A DNA stretch of 64,000 bases from Budorcas taxicolor (taxonomy: Eukaryota; Chordata; Mammalia; Artiodactyla; Bovidae): positions 10,992,001 through 11,056,000 of the forward strand of contig NC_068913.1 of the NCBI RefSeq assembly GCF_023091745.1, in the 5' to 3' direction. The translations under genes and the position numbers were made by a program. The notes under the pieces were generated by a model that made no database searches, was not told the origin of the DNA, and saw only the letters and a list, made by a program, of their open reading frames with translations. This document shows, one piece after another, positions 58,880 through 64,000 of this stretch; positions within the stretch are counted from its first letter, which is position 1, and each line of letters opens with the position of its first letter.

Positions 58880-59985
58880 ATGCCTCTTAGCTGGAGTGCT
58901 TAGTCCAGTTACATTTAATATAATTACTGATATACTAGGTTTAGGTTATCTTTTGATATTTTTCCCATCTGTTTTTTGTCCTTTATTCTGCCTTTTCTGC
59001 CTTCTTTTGGACTAATCAAGTATGCTTTTGTCGCTATTTTTGTTGTTTAGTCATTTACTCATATTTAGCTCCTCTATTGGCTTTGTATATTATTCATTTG
59101 GTAGCTGACATAGAAACTGCAATATCTCTTTTTTTCCTTCATCACAGCTCATGACTGCGACAGGTCAAAGCACAGCACAGTTCCCTATCTCTAGTGCACT
59201 TCAGTACTAAGTGTTTATGTCTTCCAAAATATCATGTGGTGTTTTCATCAACATATAGCAATTAAGTGTATGACTTTTTTCTGAGTTTCATTTTTCCAGT
59301 TAATTCCATTAATCATAGATTCCCATAAGTTGTTAAGAAAATCCTTTCTGTCTTCTTCATGCAACATATTATACACATTTGCTTCATCAGGTCGTCTTGC
59401 TTACCGTACAGGTGTTCCATTATTTTCTGACACAAATACCATGTTTCCATCATGATTTACTGCAAAAAGGAAACCATCTAATGTCTGAAGTAAAAGCAAT
59501 AAGGAGTCAGACCTTCGTATCAGTAACTCCCTGTCCTTTATCAGTGACTCCCTGTCCTGTAGATACATCAGCTTCCTGAACATCATCTTAATAATTCTTG
59601 AATGATTATACACTGAACTCACACTTTTACCGTGTCCTTACTAATGCACCAAACTTAGAACTACCCCTTTCCCGCTTCTTGCCCTTTGTGCTACTCCTGC
59701 CATATATTTTACTTCCACATGTTATAAAACCCAGAGACATTCTTACCATCGTCACTGTAGTCAATGTTCTTTATGTTTACTTGTTCTGGTGGGCTTCATT
59801 CCTTCCTATAATTTTGTGCTTCATCATGAATCATTTTCCTTCTTGTGTTTCTTCTCATGTATATACAAATTCTCTCAGTTTGTTTCTCTTTTGGAAAGTC
59901 TTTGTTTCATTATTAGTCTCCAGTATAGAAAAAAAGGAAAACTGCATTGATATTACAACAGACTGTATGCAATTGTGAATGCTAA
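58880..59985 (-). mobile_element. old L1 ORF2-like region, antisense, split by a retrocopy
   Basis: 58880-59145 has 'agtccagttacatttaatat', 'ttcccatctgttttttgtcc' and 'tccttttctgccttcttttg'-like text of the antisense L1. 59591-59985 continues with 'tttgtgctactcctgccata', 'tatattttacttccacatgt' and 'caaattctctcagtttgttt'. These are successive parts of one element, interrupted by NCOA3-like sequence. Confidence 0.6.
59146..59590 (-). pseudogene. NCOA3 processed pseudogene fragment
   Basis: The minus strand matches coding sequence of NCOA3 (SRC-3/AIB1, a nuclear-receptor coactivator) just before and in the PAS-domain region. Blocks in reading order are DDVQEADVS, LLLQTLDGFLFAVNHDGNMVFVSEN, then after a frame disruption VYNMLHEEDRKDFLNNL. 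At nucleotide level it continues through the region equivalent to LMKTPHDILEDI to the segment around 'gtgctttgacctgtcgcagt' (complement near 59175). HEEDRKDFL favours NCOA3 over NCOA1 or NCOA2. Lesions include an in-frame stop after SENNGTPVR, several indels, and a 21-bp tandem duplication near 59527-59568. No introns and no poly(A) are visible, and both ends are truncated, so it is a decayed retrocopy. It sits inside an old antisense L1. Confidence 0.75.
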
Positions 59986-60024
59986 GCTGAAGGATAAATA
60001 TTTTACTGAATGGATAATGAAGAG

Positions 60025-60425
60025 CCCTAAAGAAGGCTGAGCACTGAAGAACTGATGCTTTCAAATTGTGGTGCTGGAGAAGACTCTTGAGGGTCCCTTG
60101 GACAGCAAGGCGATTAAATAAATCAATCCTAAGGGAAACCAACCCTGAATATTCATTGGAGGGACTGATGCTAAAGCTGAAGCTTCCGTATTTTGGCCAC
60201 CTGATGCGAAGAGCCAATTCACTGAAAAAGACCCTGTGCTGGGAAAGATTGAAGGCAAAAAGGAGAAGAGGGTGGCAGAGGATGAGACAGTTAGATAGAA
60301 TCACTGACTCAATGGATGTGAATGTGAGCAAACTCTGGGAGACAGTGAAGGACAGGGAAGCCTGGCGTGCTGCCGTCCGTAAGGTCACAAAGAGTCAGGC
60401 ATGACTTAGTGACTGAACAACAACA
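60025..60425 (+). mobile_element. BovB 3' end, sense, upstream of a longer BovB
   Basis: About 400 bp from the KKAEHRRTDAF-like block to 'agtgactgaacaacaac'. Flanked by 'aatgaagag' at 60016-60024 and 60426-60434. The longer BovB copy begins within about 20 bp of the right duplication, giving a head-to-tail pair. Confidence 0.92.
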
Positions 60426-60444
60426 AATGAAGAGACAGACACTA

Positions 60445-63180
60445 CATTAGGCCATGTGAACTAAAATGGACTGGAATGGGTGAATTTAACTCAGATGACC
60501 ATTATATCTACTACTGTGGGCAAAAATCCCTTAGAAGAAATGGAGTAGCCATCATGGTCAACAAAAGAATCCAAAATGGAGTACTTGGATGCAATCTCAA
60601 AAACGACAGATGATCTCTGTTCGTTTCCAAGGCAAGCCACTCAGTATCACAGTTATCCAAGTCTATGTCCCAACCAGTAACGCTGAAGAAGCTGAAGTTG
60701 AACAGTTCTCTGAAGACCTACAAGACCTTTTAGAACTAACACCCAAAAAAGATGTCCTTTTCATTATAGGGAACTGGAATGCAAAAGCAGGAAGTCAAGA
60801 AACACCTGCAGTAACAGGCAAATTTGGCCTTGGAATACGGAATGAACCAGGGCAAAAGCTAATAGAGTTTTGCCAAGAGAACGTATTGGTCATAGCAAAC
60901 ACCCTCAACAAACAACACAAGAGAAGACTCTACACATGGACATCACCAGATGGTAATGTCTGAAATCAGATTGATTATATTCTTTGCAGCCAAAGACGGA
61001 GAAGCTCTATACAGTCAGCAAAAACAAGACCGGGAGCTGACTGTGGCTCAGATCATGAACTCTTTATTGCCAAATTCAGACTTAAATTGAAGAAAGTGGG
61101 GGAAACCACTACACCATTCAGGTATGACCTAAATCAAATCCCTGATGATTATACAGTGGAAGTGAGAAATAGATTTAAGGGACAAGATCTGATAGAGTAC
61201 CTGAGGAACTATGGACGGAGGTTCGTGACATTGTACAGGAGACAGGGGTCAAGACCGTCCTTATGGAAAAGAAATGCATAAAGGCAAAATGGCTGTCTGG
61301 GGAGGCCTTACAAATAGCTGTGAAAAGAAAAGAAGCAAAAAGCAAAGGAGAAAAGGAAAGATATAAGCATCTGAAGGCTGAGTTCCAAAGAATAGCAAGG
61401 ACAGATAAGAAAGCCTTCCTCAGCGATCAATGCAAAGAAATAGAGGAAAACAATAGAATGGGAAAGACTAGAGATCTCTTCAAGAAAATTAGAGATACCA
61501 AGAGAACATTTCATGCAAAGATGGGCTCAATAAAGGACAGAAATGGTATGGGCCTACCAGAAGCAGAAGATATTAAGAAAAGGTGGCAAAAATACACAGG
61601 AGAACTATGCAAAAAAGATCTTCATGACCAAGATAATCCCAATGGTGTGATCACTCACTTAGAGCCAGACATCCTGGAATGTGAAGTCAAGTGGGCCTTA
61701 GAAAGCATCACTATGAACAAAGCTAGTGGAGGTGATGGAATTCCAGGTGAGCTATTTCAAATCCTGAAAGATGATGCTGTCAAAGTGCTGCACTCAATAT
61801 GCCAGCAAATTTGGAAAACTCGGCAGTGGCCACAGGACTGGAAAAGGTCCGTTTTCATTCCAATCCCAAAGAAAGGCAATGCCAAAGAATGCTCAAACTA
61901 CTGCACAATTGCACTCATCTCGCACGCAAGAAAAGTCACGCTCAAAATTCTACAAGCCAGGCTTCAGCAATACGTGAACCATGAATTTCCAGATGTTCAA
62001 GCTGGTTTTAGAAAAGGCAGAGGAACCAGAGATCAAATTGCTAACATTCGCTGGATCATGGAAAAAGCAAGAGAGTTCCAGAAAAACATCAGTTTTTGCT
62101 TTATTGACTATGCCAAAATCTTTGACTGTGTGGATCACAATAAACTGTGGAAAATTCTAAAAGAGATGGGAATACTAGACCACCTGACCTGCCTCTTGAG
62201 AAACCTATATGCAGGTCAGGAAGCAACAGTTAGAACTGGACATGGAACAACAGACTGGTTCCAAATAGGAAAAGGAGTACGTCAAGGCTGTATATTGTCA
62301 CCCTGCTTATTTAACTGATAAGCAGAGTACATCATGAGAAACGCTGGGCTAGAAGAAGCACAAGCTAGAATCAACATTGCTGGGAGAAATATCAATAACC
62401 TCAGATATGCAGATGACACCACCTTTATGGCAGAAAGTGAAGAGGAACTAAAAAGCCTCTTGATGAAAGTGAAAGAGGAAAGTGAAAAAGTTGGCTTAAA
62501 GCTCAACATTCAGAAAATGAATATCATGGAATCTGGTCCCATCACTTCATGGGAAATAGATGGGAAACAGTGGAAACAGTGTCAGACTTTATTTTGGGGG
62601 GCTCCAAAATCACTGCAGATGGTGACTGCAGCCATGCAATTAAAAGATGCTTACTTCTTGCAAGAAAAGTTATGACCAACCTAGATAGCATATTCAAAAG
62701 CAGAGACATTACTTTGCCAACAAAGGTCCATCTAATCAAGGCTATGGTTTTTCCAGTGGTCATGTATGGATGTGAAAGTTGGACTGTGAAGAAAGCTAAG
62801 CGCCGAAGAATTGATGCTTTTGAACTGTGGTGTTGGAGAAGACTCTTGAGAGTCCCTTGGACTGCAAGGAGATCCAACCAGTCCATTCTAAAGGAGATCA
62901 GTCCTGGGTGTTCATTGGAAGGAATGATGCTAAAGCTGAAACTCCAGTACTTTGGCCAGTTCATGCGAAGAGTTGACTCACTGGAAAAGACTCTGATGCT
63001 GGAAGGGATTGGGGGCAGGAGGAGAAGGGGACGACAGAGGATGAGATGACTGGATGGCATCACTGATTTGATGGACATGAGTTTGAGTGAACTCCGGGAG
63101 TTGGTGATGGACAGGGAGGCCTGGCATGCTATGATTCATGGTTCGCAAAGAGTTGGACACGACTGAGTGACTGAACTGAA
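60445..63180 (+). mobile_element. BovB (RTE) LINE, longest copy, endonuclease to 3' end, disabled
   Basis: About 2.7 kb. It starts inside the endonuclease domain (ELKWTGMGEFN) and runs through the linker and RT domain to the BovB terminus 'agtgactgaactgaactga'. Endonuclease marks are IIGNWNAK at 60765-60788, where the usual aspartate of GDWN is asparagine, and SDHELF near 61050. RT marks are DYAKIFDCVDH, QIGKGVRQGCILSPCLFN and the catalytic YADD at 62406-62417. Lesions are a one-base loss near 60606, TGA at 60961-60963, a 4-bp loss in a GATA repeat near 61193, tandem stops TGA-TAA at 62317-62322 right after CLFN, a one-base loss near 62560, and TGA at 63048-63050. The longest open frame, 61263-62318, covers 351 residues. 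The 5' UTR and the start of ORF2 are missing, so the copy is non-autonomous and dead. Confidence 0.95.
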
Positions 63181-63185
63181 CTGAT

Positions 63186-63513
63186 GCTCTGCTTAGTTGC
63201 TCAGTCATGTCTAACTCTTTGCGACCCCCATGGACTGTTGCCTGCAGGCTCTTCTATCCGTGGGGATTCTCCAGGCAAGAATACTGGAGTGGGTTGCCAT
63301 CCCTTCTCCAGAGGATCTTCCCAACCCAGGGATGGAACCCATATCTCCTGCATTGCAGGCAGATTCTTTACCATCTGAGCCATAATGGAAGCCCAAGAAT
63401 ACTGGAGTGGGTAACCTCTCCCTTCTCCAGCGGTCTTCCCTGCCCAGGAATCAAACAGGGTTCTCCTGCACTGAAGGCAGATTCTTTACCATCTGAGCTA
63501 CCAGGGAAGCCCA
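63186..63513 (-). mobile_element. two-headed Bov-tA SINE (composite), antisense
   Basis: Same architecture as 28689-29011: two tRNA-like heads (complements of 63513-63430 and 63394-63310), a short stub between them, and one full body. It starts immediately at the BovB 3' end, so it may have inserted into or beside the BovB tail. No clear flanking duplication is visible. Confidence 0.9.
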
Positions 63514-64000
63514 AATTTGGGCATACAATTAGCTTTATGGTAAGTTACTGGCCCATTTAGTGGAAAGGGAAACTAGAAGTAGGGAGACCGATTAGAAGGT
63601 TATCAAAAGCTATAGTAAGGATGCAAACTTTTGAAGGGGTCACCACAGGACTAGAAAGAAGTGAGCAAATCAAACAGATGATGATAAGGAAGAATAAGTA
63701 TGATTTAAGAACTATTTGGATATGGACAAGAGAAAATGGCCAGTGAAACACGATTCTCAGATATCAAAGCCAGTAACTAATAACTGCTGATATTAACACA
63801 AGTGGGAAGTTAAAAGCAAAACTCATATTGGCAAGGGAGATGAAATACTGTATATCAGGTTTTAGAAGCTTGGGAATTTAGGTGGAAATTCCCAGAAGAC
63901 ATCTGGAAGTTTCATAGAAATTAGAGACAAAAATATAGGTCTGAAAGACATTTACTAGAGATATTAACTGAAAATACAAGCAGAATGGAATATAAGAATG
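63514..64000. repeat. possible ancient L2-associated repeat, decayed
   Basis: 'agaagtagggagaccgatta', 'tggaaattcccagaagacat' and 'atataggtctgaaagacatt' weakly follow the order of the long ancient repeat also seen at 54985-55520, here its continuation. The match is by eye and low-confidence. Confidence 0.35.

Noticed and set aside
61263..62318. A 351-codon open frame as an intact gene
   Set aside because: It is the middle of BovB ORF2, starting after a frameshift and ending in tandem stops before the YADD motif.

Overview
This window is intergenic or intronic DNA from a ruminant, most likely a bovid such as cattle. The diagnosis rests on BovB (RTE-clade) LINE copies, BOV-A2 dimers, Bov-tA SINEs (tRNA head fused to a BovB-derived body) and older artiodactyl tRNA-derived SINEs, which occur together only in ruminants. 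I found no intact host protein-coding gene, no functional RNA gene and no CpG-island promoter. Nearly every longer open reading frame is either a broken BovB or L1 reverse-transcriptase fragment or a translation of a SINE.

Layout. 1-2.97 kb is mostly unassigned sequence. 2.97-5.58 kb is an old L2 broken up by BovB copies, a (CA)n/(TA)n microsatellite and a young BOV-A2. 5.6-8.05 kb holds two SINEs in unassigned sequence. 8.06-8.47 kb is an intronless fragment of the DCAF6 coding sequence, cut on its 3' side by a BOV-A2. 9.4-15.8 kb is a layered series of ancient L1, L2 and MIR interrupted by tRNA SINEs, with SINE-in-MIR-in-L2 at 13.8-15.0 kb. 17.4-19.0 kb is an L1 3' end split by a younger antisense L1 that keeps about 250 open ORF2 codons. 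20.96-21.34 kb is an MLT2-type LTR. 23.0-24.5 kb is a SINE cluster with a (CTG)14 tract. 28.7-29.0 kb is a two-headed tRNA SINE. 31.6-32.3, 37.3-37.9 and 43.4-43.9 kb are 5'-truncated BovB tails. 33.0-33.35 kb is a small Tigger-like element inside a MIR. 34.1-34.4 kb is a hAT element. 40.7-41.1 kb is a solo MLT1-type LTR. 48.3-49.8 kb is a BovB with a stuttered 5' junction.

55.7-63.5 kb is the densest part. It is an old L1 mosaic carrying an antisense BovB tail and an NCOA3 retrocopy fragment, then two head-to-tail BovB copies. The second is the longest LINE here, about 2.7 kb from the endonuclease domain to the 3' end, and is disabled by several lesions.

The elements do not form a pathway. 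What they record is a history of insertion: older L2, MIR, L1 and DNA transposons, then tRNA SINEs, then BovB, Bov-tA and BOV-A2, with many target-site duplications still readable. I saw no evidence of a novel biological system. The most informative features are the two host retrocopies, the nested insertions with readable junctions, the BovB junction structures, and an isolated perfect hairpin near 30.13 kb. Family names were assigned by eye and need a RepeatMasker run; boundaries are good to a few bases where a duplication is stated and to roughly 10-30 bases elsewhere.
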